Notes under the pieces: generated by a model
The model's database searches: none
The model's input: only the letters and a program-made list of their open reading frames with translations
Told to the model about the DNA's origin: nothing
Made by a program: the position numbers and the translations under genes
Shown here: piece after piece, positions 54,364-61,932 of the stretch
How positions within the stretch are numbered: position 1 is the stretch's first letter
How the letters are laid out: every line of letters starts with the position of its first letter
Assembly (NCBI GenBank): GCA_902789665.1
Contig: CADAOY010000004.1
Location: 186,001-250,000, forward strand
Source of the DNA: an uncultured Lachnospiraceae bacterium
GTDB taxonomy: Bacteria; Bacillota; Clostridia; Lachnospirales; Lachnospiraceae
DNA: 64,000 nt
Direction: 5' to 3'

Positions 54364-54465
54364 TGCCAAGTGGGATGCCAAGTGGGACGGGGTAAAATGC
54401 ATCAAGGTGCACATTCCCCCGTCCCCAATGGCACAAAGGTGCACATTCCCCCGTCCCTAGTGGCA
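54364..54465. repeat. Modular GC-rich repeat, copy 3: three 26-base arms plus a fragment
   Basis: Arm 54376-54401 (TGCCAAGTGGGACGGGG...) faces arm 54408-54433 across the 6-base loop TCAAGG, and a third arm 54440-54465 follows after CAAAGG. A 12-base partial unit (TGCCAAGTGGGA) lies at 54364-54375. The units thus recur with a 32-base period. The element lies between a terminator and era. Confidence 0.92.
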
Positions 54466-54534
54466 CAAAAAATTGAAGGGTCGATGCGGGCGTGGCTGCG
54501 CGGCGTGGGCAAATCGCATTTTCAGGAGATTAAT

Positions 54535-55437
54535 ATGGATAGTAATGATAAGAAAAGAACCGGTTTTGTAAGTATAATCGGAAGACCTAATGTAGGTAAG
54601 TCTACTTTGATGAATGCAATAGTTGGTGAGAAAATCGCCATCACTTCAGATAAGCCGCAGACTACCAGAAACAGAATCAGGTCAGTATATACAGATGACA
54701 AAATGCAGATAGTATTTGTGGATACACCGGGTATTCATAAGTCAGCAAACAAACTTGGCGATTATATGGTAAAGGCTGCCAAGTCAACGGTTAATGACGC
54801 GGACGTAATTTATTTCATGGTTGAGCCTGGCGATTATATCGGACAGGGCGAGAAGGAAATAATCAGGATTCTTAAGACAGTTGATGTTCCTGTTTTTCTT
54901 ATCGTTAATAAAATCGACAAGGTGGAAAGAGCCAAATTAATGGAATTCATTGCAACATACGCAAATGAAATGGAATGGACTGAAGTGATTCCACTGTCTG
55001 CCCTTAAGAAAGACAATATCGAGGATCTTCTTAAGACCACATATAAATATCTTCCTGAGGGCATATACATGTATGACCCGGATACTCTTACAGACCAGCC
55101 GGAAAGACAGATTGTGGCTGAACTTATAAGAGAGAAGATGCTTAGACTTATGAAGGACGAGGTCCCTCATGGCGTTGCTGTTGCCATAGACAGCATGAAA
55201 TTCAGCAAAAACATAGTTAATATAGATGCCACGATATACTGCGAAAGAGAGTCTCACAAAGGCATTATTATCGGAAAAGGCGGACAGATGCTTAAAGCCG
55301 TTGGCTCAAAGGCCAGAGTTGATATTGAAAAGATGCTGGATAAAAAGGTTAATCTGAAACTCTGGGTTAAGGTGAAGGATAACTGGAGAGACAGTGATTA
55401 CTCTTTGAAGAATTTCGGATTTCAGGATGGAGAATAG
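54535..55437 (+). CDS. era: GTPase Era
   Basis: 300 aa, the standard Era length. G1 GRPNVGKST, switch region QTTRNRIRSVY, G3 DTPGIH, G4 NKID, and a C-terminal KH domain (GIIIGKGGQMLKAVGSKAR). It binds the 3' end of 16S rRNA in 30S assembly. The open frame runs upstream through the repeat element to 54370, but AGGAG lies 7 bases before ATG 54535 and homology begins there. Confidence 0.97.
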   Translation: MDSNDKKRTGFVSIIGRPNVGKSTLMNAIVGEKIAITSDKPQTTRNRIRSVYTDDKMQIVFVDTPGIHKSANKLGDYMVKAAKSTVNDADVIYFMVEPGDYIGQGEKEIIRILKTVDVPVFLIVNKIDKVERAKLMEFIATYANEMEWTEVIPLSALKKDNIEDLLKTTYKYLPEGIYMYDPDTLTDQPERQIVAELIREKMLRLMKDEVPHGVAVAIDSMKFSKNIVNIDATIYCERESHKGIIIGKGGQMLKAVGSKARVDIEKMLDKKVNLKLWVKVKDNWRDSDYSLKNFGFQDGE

Positions 55438-55444
55438 TTGATTT

Positions 55445-56092
55445 ATGCAGGAACTCCTTGATGTTCAGGGAATCGTAATAAAAGTTGAGAGCGTGGATGA
55501 ATATGATAAGAAAGTTACCCTTATAACCAGAGAAAAGGGTAAAATTATCGCCTACGCCAAAGGAGCCAGACGAACGGGTAACAAACTTCAGGCTCCATGC
55601 GATGTTTTTAATTTCGGTTCTTTTAAATTATTTGCTTACAGAAATTCATATCAGCTGACGGATGCTTCCATCAGAAATTTCTTTCCGGGACTTAGAGCGG
55701 ATTACGAGGCATCATTTTACGGCAGTTATTTTTTGGAAATTGCAAGTTATTATGCAAGGGAAAATACTGATGAGACGGAGATGATTAAACTTTTGTACTG
55801 CGCTCTTGAAGCTCTTTTAAAAGAACAGTTCCCAAGAACGCTTGTCAGAAGCATCTATGAGATAAAGGCAATCATGATAAATGGTGAATTCATGGGAATT
55901 CCGGAAAAATCAGAGAATATGAGCACCATCGATAAGGTTATCAGGTACATATATGATAATCCTTCGGATAAAATATATAATTTTGTTTTAAATGAAGATT
56001 TGGAGCAAAAACTTAAAAAAATCGCCAAAGACAACACTTCCAGGGCTTTTGACCGACCTTTTATGAGTCTTCAACTTATAGAAAATGATTAA
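55445..56092 (+). CDS. recO: DNA repair protein RecO (short)
   Basis: 215 aa, shorter than the ~240-260 of most RecO proteins. N-terminal OB fold is clear: VQGIVIKVESVDEYDKKVTL, TREKGKIIAYAKGARRTGN, FNFGSFKLFAYRNSYQL. The helical domain follows, but the four-Cys zinc site usually placed after it is missing. RecO loads RecA with RecR. It lies directly after era, the common order in Firmicutes. Confidence 0.88.
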   Translation: MQELLDVQGIVIKVESVDEYDKKVTLITREKGKIIAYAKGARRTGNKLQAPCDVFNFGSFKLFAYRNSYQLTDASIRNFFPGLRADYEASFYGSYFLEIASYYARENTDETEMIKLLYCALEALLKEQFPRTLVRSIYEIKAIMINGEFMGIPEKSENMSTIDKVIRYIYDNPSDKIYNFVLNEDLEQKLKKIAKDNTSRAFDRPFMSLQLIEND

Positions 56093-56098
56093 ATGACC

Positions 56099-56128
56099 TT
56101 GAAATTAAGTGCTTTTTCGGGCTATAAT
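56099..56128 (+). promoter_or_regulatory. Sigma-A promoter of the following lipoprotein gene
   Basis: TTGAAA (56099-56104), 18-base spacer, TATAAT (56123-56128). The -35 box begins seven bases after the recO stop codon. Confidence 0.65.
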
Positions 56129-56165
56129 ATATAGAATTTGTTTATTAGAGTAAAGGGAAAAAGAT

Positions 56166-56762
56166 ATGAAACTCGTTAAAAAAATTGGTATTTTATCGGT
56201 ATTTCTTACAGTTTTTATGGCTGGATGTTTTGGGACAAAGAAAGTCGAAGATATTACACACAGCACAATTATCGTAAATAAGGATAATTCAGTCAGTGTT
56301 GTTTACGTCGAGGATTTTTCAAAAGGGTATTACAGCGAATCAGAAGTAAGAACTCAGATTGATGATGAGATTGCAAAACTTAATTCTGCGGCAGGAGAGA
56401 CAGTTGCAACAGTTGATTCTTTTGCAGTGGAAAATGGAGTTGCAAAACTTAATATCACATTTACAAGAGCTGAGTATTACAATCTTTTTGATTCAGAAGA
56501 TTTATATGTTGGAACAGTATCAGATGCGCTTAATGCCGGGTACGATCTGGATGTAACACTTCGTAACTATGATGATACTGAAACAGTAGGATATGACCAG
56601 TTATCAGCACTTGGCGAGAATCACATTGTCATTATAGATAACGGATATAACGTTGTTGTTCCGTCAAACTTCTTATACGTAAGTGAAGATGTTGACAATG
56701 TAAGCAAGAAGGAAGTTAATACTTTCGATAATGCTGATCATACTGTAGTAATATACAAATAA
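56166..56762 (+). CDS. Lipoprotein of unknown function
   Basis: 198 aa. Signal peptide KLVKKIGILSVFLTVF with lipobox FMAGC (Cys ~21). The mature part is a small alpha/beta domain (STIIVNKDNSVSVVYVEDF) with no recognised family; its end is beta-rich (HIVIIDNGYNVVVPSNFLYV). AAGGG lies 9 bases ahead. The next gene, GlyRS, is only 25 bases downstream, so they may share a transcript. Confidence 0.7.
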   Translation: MKLVKKIGILSVFLTVFMAGCFGTKKVEDITHSTIIVNKDNSVSVVYVEDFSKGYYSESEVRTQIDDEIAKLNSAAGETVATVDSFAVENGVAKLNITFTRAEYYNLFDSEDLYVGTVSDALNAGYDLDVTLRNYDDTETVGYDQLSALGENHIVIIDNGYNVVVPSNFLYVSEDVDNVSKKEVNTFDNADHTVVIYK

Positions 56763-56787
56763 TTCTAATTTAAGTGAGGACAGATAA

Positions 56788-58185
56788 ATGGAAAAGTCAA
56801 TGGACAAAATCGTAGCTCTTGCCAAAGGCAGAGGCTTCATATATCCGGGTTCTGAGATATATGGTGGTCTTGCAAATACCTGGGATTACGGTAATCTTGG
56901 TGTTGAGCTTAAGAATAATGTTAAGAAGGCATGGTGGCAGAAGTTCGTACAGGAAAGCCCTTACAATGTAGGTGTAGACTGTGCAATTTTAATGAACCCT
57001 CAGACATGGGTGGCTTCAGGACATCTTGGCGGTTTCTCAGATCCTTTAATGGACTGTAAGGCCTGTCATGAGAGATTCAGAGCAGACCAGCTTATTGAGG
57101 ATTTCTGCAAGGAAAAAGGAATTGAGCTTCCTAAGCCAATCGATGCTTTTTCACAGGAAGAGATGAAGTCATTTATTGATGATAATAATATTCCTTGTCC
57201 ATCATGTGGAAAGCATGATTTTACAGATATCAGACAGTTCAATCTTATGTTTAAGACCTTCCAGGGCGTAACAGAAGATGCGAAGAATACAGTATATTTA
57301 AGACCTGAAACAGCTCAGGGTATCTTTGTAAACTTTAAGAATGTACAGAGAACATCAAGAAAGAAAGTTCCATTTGGTATTGGCCAGATTGGTAAGTCTT
57401 TCCGTAATGAGATTACTCCTGGTAACTTTACATTCAGAACAAGAGAGTTTGAGCAGATGGAACTTGAATTCTTCTGCAAGCCTGGTACAGACCTTGAGTG
57501 GTTCCAGTACTGGAGAGGTTTCTGCAGAGACTGGCTCTTAAGTCTTGGCATTAAGGAAGATGAGATGAGACTCAGAGACCATGACCCGGAAGAATTATGC
57601 TTCTACTCCAAGGGAACAACAGATATTGAATTCTTATTCCCATTTGGCTGGGGCGAATTATGGGGCATTGCAGACAGAACTGACTATGACTTAACTCAGC
57701 ATCAGAATGAATCAGGACAGGATATGTCATATTTTGATGATGAAACTAATGAAAAATACGTGCCTTATGTTGTTGAGCCATCACTTGGTGCGGACAGAGT
57801 TGTTTTGGCATTCCTTTGCGCAGCATATGATGAAGAGAATGTGGGAACAGAAGAGAAGCCTGATATCAGAACAGTCATGAGATTCCATCCGGCTTTGGCA
57901 CCTGTAAAGATTGGTGTGCTTCCATTATCAAAGAAACTTAATGAGGGCGCTACAAAGATTTATCAGCAGTTATCCAAGAAGTATAACTGTGAATTTGATG
58001 ACAGAGGAACAATTGGTAAGAGATATCGTCGTTTGGATGAAATCGGAACACCATTCTGCATCACATATGACTTTGATTCAGAAGAAGATCATCAGGTAAC
58101 AGTAAGATTCAGGGATTCAATGGAGCAGGTAAGAGTTCCAATTGATGAACTTGATAAATTCTTCAGCGACAAGTTTGATTTTTAA
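56788..58185 (+). CDS. glyQS: Glycyl-tRNA synthetase, alpha2 (class IIa) type
   Basis: 465 aa. N-terminal [19 protein letters not shown] with [15 protein letters not shown]; motif 2 [20 protein letters not shown]; motif 3 [17 protein letters not shown]; anticodon domain from ~350. A zinc-binding insert has CKACHERF and CPSCGKHDF. It charges tRNA-Gly. No T-box leader precedes it; only a 25-base gap from the lipoprotein gene. GAGGA lies ahead of ATG. Confidence 0.96.
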   Translation: MEKSMDKIVALAKGRGFIYPGSEIYGGLANTWDYGNLGVELKNNVKKAWWQKFVQESPYNVGVDCAILMNPQTWVASGHLGGFSDPLMDCKACHERFRADQLIEDFCKEKGIELPKPIDAFSQEEMKSFIDDNNIPCPSCGKHDFTDIRQFNLMFKTFQGVTEDAKNTVYLRPETAQGIFVNFKNVQRTSRKKVPFGIGQIGKSFRNEITPGNFTFRTREFEQMELEFFCKPGTDLEWFQYWRGFCRDWLLSLGIKEDEMRLRDHDPEELCFYSKGTTDIEFLFPFGWGELWGIADRTDYDLTQHQNESGQDMSYFDDETNEKYVPYVVEPSLGADRVVLAFLCAAYDEENVGTEEKPDIRTVMRFHPALAPVKIGVLPLSKKLNEGATKIYQQLSKKYNCEFDDRGTIGKRYRRLDEIGTPFCITYDFDSEEDHQVTVRFRDSMEQVRVPIDELDKFFSDKFDF

Positions 58186-58199
58186 ATGTAAATAACAGG

Positions 58200-58230
58200 C
58201 CACCCTGTGCTAATGCAGGGTGGTCTTTTT
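58200..58230 (+). terminator. Intrinsic terminator of glyQS
   Basis: CCACCCTG (58200-58207) pairs with CAGGGTGG (58216-58223), 8-base loop, followed by TCTTTTT. Confidence 0.88.
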
Positions 58231-58265
58231 CGTGCGAAGAGGGTGCAAGTGCAGAATTGCTTGCT
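58231..58265. repeat. Post-terminator repeat, partial copy
   Basis: CGTGCGAAGAGGGTGCAAGT and the following CAGAATTGCTTGC match the sequence after the ppdK terminator (61159-61191) with about three differences. Here only the left half of that copy's palindrome is kept. The rest of the 247-base gap before ppdK is GC-rich at first (58260-58325), then AT-rich with a possible -10 TACAAT near 58401; no gene is seen in it. Confidence 0.7.
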
Positions 58266-58477
58266 TCGTGGTAACGCTGCAGGGAGCGGAAATATGCTTT
58301 TGGTGTCATATGCGTGGCGAGGGCGGTGGTTTTAGAATTTTTTTATGAAAAGTGATGAAAAAGTATGATTAAAATATGGTAAAAGCCAAGGATATGTGAT
58401 ACAATTATTAAGTTATATCGGGCCTTGACCTGGCGGCGATAATTGAAAAAAATTTTCTTAAGGAGGAAAAAATCTGT

Positions 58478-61105
58478 ATGGGAAAGAAATGGGTTTATTT
58501 ATTTAGTGAGGGTAGTGCCAACATGCGTGAGCTTTTAGGCGGTAAAGGTGCTAACTTGGCAGAGATGACTAACATTGGTCTTCCTGTTCCTCAAGGTTTT
58601 ACAATCACAACAGAAGCTTGTACACAGTACTACGAGGATGGAAAGAAGATTAATGACGAGATTAAAGCCCAGATCGATGAGTATATCGTTAAGATGGAAG
58701 AGATTACAGGCAAGAAGTTCGGAGATAAGGAGAATCCTTTACTTGTTTCTGTTCGTTCAGGTGCAAGAGCATCAATGCCTGGTATGATGGATACCATTCT
58801 TAACTTAGGACTTAATGAGGACGTTGTTGAAGTTATGGCTGAGAAGTCAGGCAATCCTCGTTGGGCATGGGACTGCTACAGAAGATTCATTCAGATGTAT
58901 TCAGATGTAGTTATGGAAGTTGGTAAGAAGTATTTTGAAGAGCTTATCGATGAGATTAAGGCAAAGAGAGGCGTAACTCAGGATATCGAGCTTACAACAG
59001 AAGATCTTAAGGAGTTAGCTAATCAGTTTAAGGCTGAATACAAGAGCAAGATTGGTGAGGATTTCCCATCAGATCCTAAGACACAGTTATACGGAGCTAT
59101 CATGGCTGTATTCCGTTCATGGGATAACCCAAGAGCTAACGTATACCGTAGAGATAATGATATCCCTTATTCATGGGGTACAGCAGTTAACGTTCAGTCA
59201 ATGGCATTTGGTAACATGGGTGATGACTGTGGTACAGGTGTTGCATTCACAAGAGACCCGGCTACAGGTAATAAGGGCTTATTCGGTGAGTTCTTAACAA
59301 ATGCACAGGGTGAAGACGTTGTTGCCGGTGTTCGTACACCTATGAAGATAGCTGAGATGGAGCAGAAGTTCCCAGAAGCATTCAAGCAGTTCACAGATGT
59401 ATGCAAGACTCTTGAAGATCACTACAGAGATATGCAGGATATGGAATTTACCGTAGAGCACGGTAAGTTATATATGCTTCAGACAAGAAACGGTAAGAGA
59501 ACAGCTCAGGCTGCACTTAAGATTGCATGTGACCTTGTTGATGAAGGTATGAGAACTGAAGAAGAAGCAGTTGCAATGATTGATCCTCGTAACCTTGATA
59601 CACTTCTTCATCCACAGTTTGATGCAGCTGCACTTAAGGCTGCAACTCCTGCAGGCAAAGGTCTTGGTGCTTCACCAGGTGCTGCATGTGGTAAGGTTGT
59701 ATTCTCAGCCGAAGATGCGGAAATCTGGGCAGCAAGAGGCGAGAAGGTTGTTCTTGTTCGTCTTGAGACATCCCCTGAAGATATTACAGGTATGAAGGTT
59801 TCACAGGGTATCCTGACAGTTCGTGGCGGTATGACATCCCATGCAGCAGTTGTTGCAAGAGGTATGGGTACTTGTTGTGTATCCGGTTGCGGCGATATCA
59901 CAATGGATGAAGAGAATAAGAAATTCACATTAGCCGGTAAGGAATATCATGAAGGAGATTATATCTCACTTGATGGTACAACAGGTAACATCTATGATGG
60001 CCAGATTGCTACGGTTGATGCTAAGATTGCCGGAGAGTTCGGCAGAGTTATGGCTTGGGCAGATAAGTACAGAAAACTTAAAGTTCGTACCAATGCAGAT
60101 ACTCCTACAGATGCACGTAAGGCAAGAGAACTTGGTGCAGAAGGTATCGGCCTTTGCCGTACAGAGCATATGTTCTTTGCTGAGGACAGAATCGCTGCTT
60201 TCAGAGAGATGATTTGCTCAGATACAGTAGAAGAGAGAGAAAAAGCACTGGATAAGATTCTTCCTTATCAGCAGGGCGACTTCGAAGCCCTTTATGAAGC
60301 TTTGGAAGGATGTCCGGTAACCATCAGATTCCTTGATCCTCCTCTTCATGAATTTGTTCCTACCAATGATGAAGATATCCAGAAACTTGCTTATGCGCAA
60401 GGTAAGAGCGTAGCAGTTATTAAGGAATATATTGATTCCCTTCATGAGTTCAACCCAATGATGGGTCACAGAGGATGCCGTCTTGCAGTTACATATCCTG
60501 AAATTGCAAAGATGCAGACTAAGGCAGTTATCAGAGCAGCTGTTAATACAAAGAAGAAACATCCTGATTGGGCAGTTAAGCCTGAAATCATGATTCCACT
60601 TGTTTGTGATGTTAAGGAACTTAAGGTTGTTAAGAAGATTGTTGTTGAGACAGCAGATGAGGAAATTAAGGCATCAGGTATCGATCTTGAGTATGAAGTA
60701 GGTACCATGATTGAGATTCCAAGAGCTGCACTTACAGCTGATGAAATTGCTACAGAAGCTGATTTCTTCTGCTTTGGTACTAACGACTTAACACAGATGA
60801 CATTTGGTTTCTCAAGAGATGATGCAGGTAAGTTCTTAAATGCTTACTATGATTCCAAGATTTTCGAGAACGATCCGTTTGCTAAGCTTGATCAGACAGG
60901 TGTTGGTAAGTTAATGGAGATGGCTATCAAGTTAGGAAAGCCGGTTAATCCTAAGCTTCACGTAGGTATCTGCGGTGAGCACGGCGGAGACCCTGCTTCA
61001 GTTGAGTTCTGCAATAAGATTGGTCTTGATTATGTATCATGTTCACCATTCAGAGTTCCAATCGCAAGACTTGCAGCAGCTCAGGCAGCAATTGCGCAGA
61101 AGTAA
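58478..61105 (+). CDS. ppdK: Pyruvate, phosphate dikinase
   Basis: 875 aa, standard length. N-terminal ATP-grasp domain (LGGKGANLAEMTNIGLPVP, SVRSGARASMPGMMDT), central phosphohistidine domain with the catalytic His in GGMTSHAAVVARGMG, and C-terminal PEP/pyruvate TIM barrel (GLCRTEHMFF, MGHRGCRLAVTYPEI, FGTNDLTQMTFG, catalytic Cys in GICGEHGGDP). It interconverts pyruvate, ATP and Pi with PEP, AMP and PPi, in the reversible glycolysis common in Clostridia. AAGGAGG lies upstream. The last 30 bases of the gene are duplicated downstream (61307-61336). Confidence 0.98.
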   Translation: MGKKWVYLFSEGSANMRELLGGKGANLAEMTNIGLPVPQGFTITTEACTQYYEDGKKINDEIKAQIDEYIVKMEEITGKKFGDKENPLLVSVRSGARASMPGMMDTILNLGLNEDVVEVMAEKSGNPRWAWDCYRRFIQMYSDVVMEVGKKYFEELIDEIKAKRGVTQDIELTTEDLKELANQFKAEYKSKIGEDFPSDPKTQLYGAIMAVFRSWDNPRANVYRRDNDIPYSWGTAVNVQSMAFGNMGDDCGTGVAFTRDPATGNKGLFGEFLTNAQGEDVVAGVRTPMKIAEMEQKFPEAFKQFTDVCKTLEDHYRDMQDMEFTVEHGKLYMLQTRNGKRTAQAALKIACDLVDEGMRTEEEAVAMIDPRNLDTLLHPQFDAAALKAATPAGKGLGASPGAACGKVVFSAEDAEIWAARGEKVVLVRLETSPEDITGMKVSQGILTVRGGMTSHAAVVARGMGTCCVSGCGDITMDEENKKFTLAGKEYHEGDYISLDGTTGNIYDGQIATVDAKIAGEFGRVMAWADKYRKLKVRTNADTPTDARKARELGAEGIGLCRTEHMFFAEDRIAAFREMICSDTVEEREKALDKILPYQQGDFEALYEALEGCPVTIRFLDPPLHEFVPTNDEDIQKLAYAQGKSVAVIKEYIDSLHEFNPMMGHRGCRLAVTYPEIAKMQTKAVIRAAVNTKKKHPDWAVKPEIMIPLVCDVKELKVVKKIVVETADEEIKASGIDLEYEVGTMIEIPRAALTADEIATEADFFCFGTNDLTQMTFGFSRDDAGKFLNAYYDSKIFENDPFAKLDQTGVGKLMEMAIKLGKPVNPKLHVGICGEHGGDPASVEFCNKIGLDYVSCSPFRVPIARLAAAQAAIAQK

Positions 61106-61129
61106 ATACAAATAATTATAATATTAAAA

Positions 61130-61158
61130 GGAAGCACCTTTGGGGGCTTCCTTTTTTT
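61130..61158 (+). terminator. First ppdK terminator
   Basis: AGGAAGC pairs with GCTTCCT around the short loop ACCTTTGGGG, followed by seven T. Confidence 0.75.
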
Positions 61159-61168
61159 GTGCGAAGAG

Positions 61169-61208
61169 GGTGCAAATGCAGACTTGCTTGCAAGTCTGCA
61201 TTTGCACC
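61169..61208. repeat. Perfect 19-bp palindrome within the insert
   Basis: GGTGCAAATGCAGACTTGC (61169-61187) is followed, after a TT loop, by its exact reverse complement (61190-61208). Its left arm matches the partial copy after glyQS. Confidence 0.9.
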
Positions 61209-61216
61209 TAACGGAC

Positions 61217-61240
61217 ATCGAGTAGGGACCCCTACTCGAT
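61217..61240. repeat. 11-bp palindrome within the insert
   Basis: ATCGAGTAGGG (61217-61227), 2-base loop AC, then the exact complement CCCTACTCGAT (61230-61240). Confidence 0.85.
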
Positions 61241-61251
61241 TATGCTGGGGC

Positions 61252-61286
61252 CACCCCAACCCCGGCCTGCGGCCGGGGTCGGGGTG
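61252..61286. repeat. GC-rich 16-bp hairpin within the insert
   Basis: CACCCCAACCCCGGCC (61252-61267) pairs with GGCCGGGGTCGGGGTG (61271-61286), loop TGC, one A-C mismatch. The stem is nearly all G-C in an AT-rich genome. Confidence 0.85.
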
Positions 61287-61358
61287 AGGTTGTGAGGGGG
61301 TGGGGCGCAGCTCAGGCAGCAATTGCGCAGAAGTAAGACCGAAAAGGAATATAAAATA

Positions 61359-61390
61359 AAAAAGACAGGATTTATATCCTGTCTTTTTTT
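61359..61390. terminator. Bidirectional terminator between ppdK and tRNA-Leu
   Basis: Perfect 12-bp stem AAAAAGACAGGA/TCCTGTCTTTTT, 6-base loop, with A and T tracts on both sides, so it can act on the plus-strand ppdK and the minus-strand tRNA transcript. Confidence 0.88.
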
Positions 61391-61392
61391 AA

Positions 61393-61475
61393 TGCCGGCG
61401 GCGGGACTTGAACCCGCACGTTGTTGCCAACAACAGATTTTGAGTCTGCCTCGTCTGCCATTCCGACACGCCGGC
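61393..61475 (-). tRNA. tRNA-Leu (anticodon CAA)
   Basis: 83 bases on the minus strand. Acceptor GCCGGCG pairs with CGCCGGC, discriminator A at 61393. Anticodon stem GCAGA/TCTGT holds loop CTCAAAA, anticodon CAA (reads TTG). A long variable arm (GTTGTTGGCAACAAC) is typical of class II tRNA-Leu. CCA not encoded. Confidence 0.95.
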
Positions 61476-61486
61476 CCACAAAGAGA

Positions 61487-61515
61487 ATAATATCATAAAG
61501 CACTTAAAGTTTCAA
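61487..61515 (-). promoter_or_regulatory. Sigma-A promoter of tRNA-Leu
   Basis: On the minus strand TTGAAA (61510-61515), 17-base spacer, TATTAT (61487-61492), placing the transcript start a few bases before the mature tRNA. Confidence 0.75.
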
Positions 61516-61543
61516 GAATAAACCTTAAAGATAGTGGGAAGAG

Positions 61544-61572
61544 TTCACAAAATCACCAAAATGTAGTACAAT
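61544..61572 (+). promoter_or_regulatory. Promoter of the zf-HC2 protein gene (leaderless)
   Basis: TTCACA (61544-61549), 17-base spacer, TACAAT (61567-61572). The ATG at 61582 lies 9 bases past the -10, so transcription would start at or within a few bases of the start codon. Confidence 0.5.
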
Positions 61573-61581
61573 TAATGTATT

Positions 61582-61920
61582 ATGGCAAAGAATGAGCTTA
61601 ATTGCGCAAACATACAAAAAAATATACCAAAGTTCATTAACAGACAGATGAAAGATGATGAAATTATGGCATTTACGGAGCACGTCAGAAACTGCCCTGA
61701 GTGTTATGAAGAATTGTCTATTGAGTATCTGGTTGTCGTAGATATGAATAAGCTCGATGACGTGGATGGATTTAATCTGGATAATGAACTTAACAGACTG
61801 ATTGACAAGTCAAGAGAGAGGGTGGAGAACCGCAAGAGAATGTTTGGTCTTAAGGTTTTTCTGGCCTTTGTGCTTACGATGTTCGCAGCTTATGTAATTG
61901 CCTATCTGATATTCTGGTAA
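61582..61920 (+). CDS. Small zf-HC2 (anti-sigma-like) membrane protein
   Basis: 112 aa. N-terminal putative zinc-finger of the zf-HC2 type: Cys8, His in FTEHVRNCPECYEEL (H-x3-C-x2-C), the zinc-binding pattern of anti-sigma factors such as RsrA/ChrR/RskA relatives. One membrane helix at the C-terminus (~90-111), so the zinc domain faces the cytoplasm. No sigma factor gene is beside it; polA follows after 12 bases. No ribosome site is visible, which fits a leaderless transcript. Confidence 0.7.
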   Translation: MAKNELNCANIQKNIPKFINRQMKDDEIMAFTEHVRNCPECYEELSIEYLVVVDMNKLDDVDGFNLDNELNRLIDKSRERVENRKRMFGLKVFLAFVLTMFAAYVIAYLIFW

Positions 61921-61932
61921 TGGGAGAAAAGT

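Larger units (their letters stand above)
61076..61336 (+). repeat. Direct duplication of the ppdK 3' end flanking a hairpin-rich insert
   Basis: The final 30 bases of ppdK (61076-61105, starting GCAGCTCAGGCAGCAATT and ending AAGTAA) recur without change at 61307-61336. The 201 bases between hold a terminator and three palindromes, and are far more GC-rich than the surroundings after 61160. Each copy is followed by a different terminator. This 476-base interval up to 61581 holds no protein gene; it also contains tRNA-Leu. Confidence 0.9.

Noticed and set aside
54370-54534. In-frame 5' extension of era by 55 codons.
   Set aside because: It translates the repeat element, lacks a ribosome site, and Era homologues begin at the later Met with a good AGGAG site.
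56763-56787. T-box leader expected before a glycyl-tRNA synthetase gene.
   Set aside because: Only 25 bases separate it from the preceding gene; no specifier or antiterminator is present.
58430-58460. Imperfect hairpin (TTATATCG...CGATAA) before ppdK as a regulatory RNA.
   Set aside because: The interior does not pair and no known leader family fits.
61039-61336. Open frames across the ppdK 3' insert on both strands (68-82 codons).
   Set aside because: They read through palindromes and the duplicated gene end, have no ribosome site and resemble no protein.
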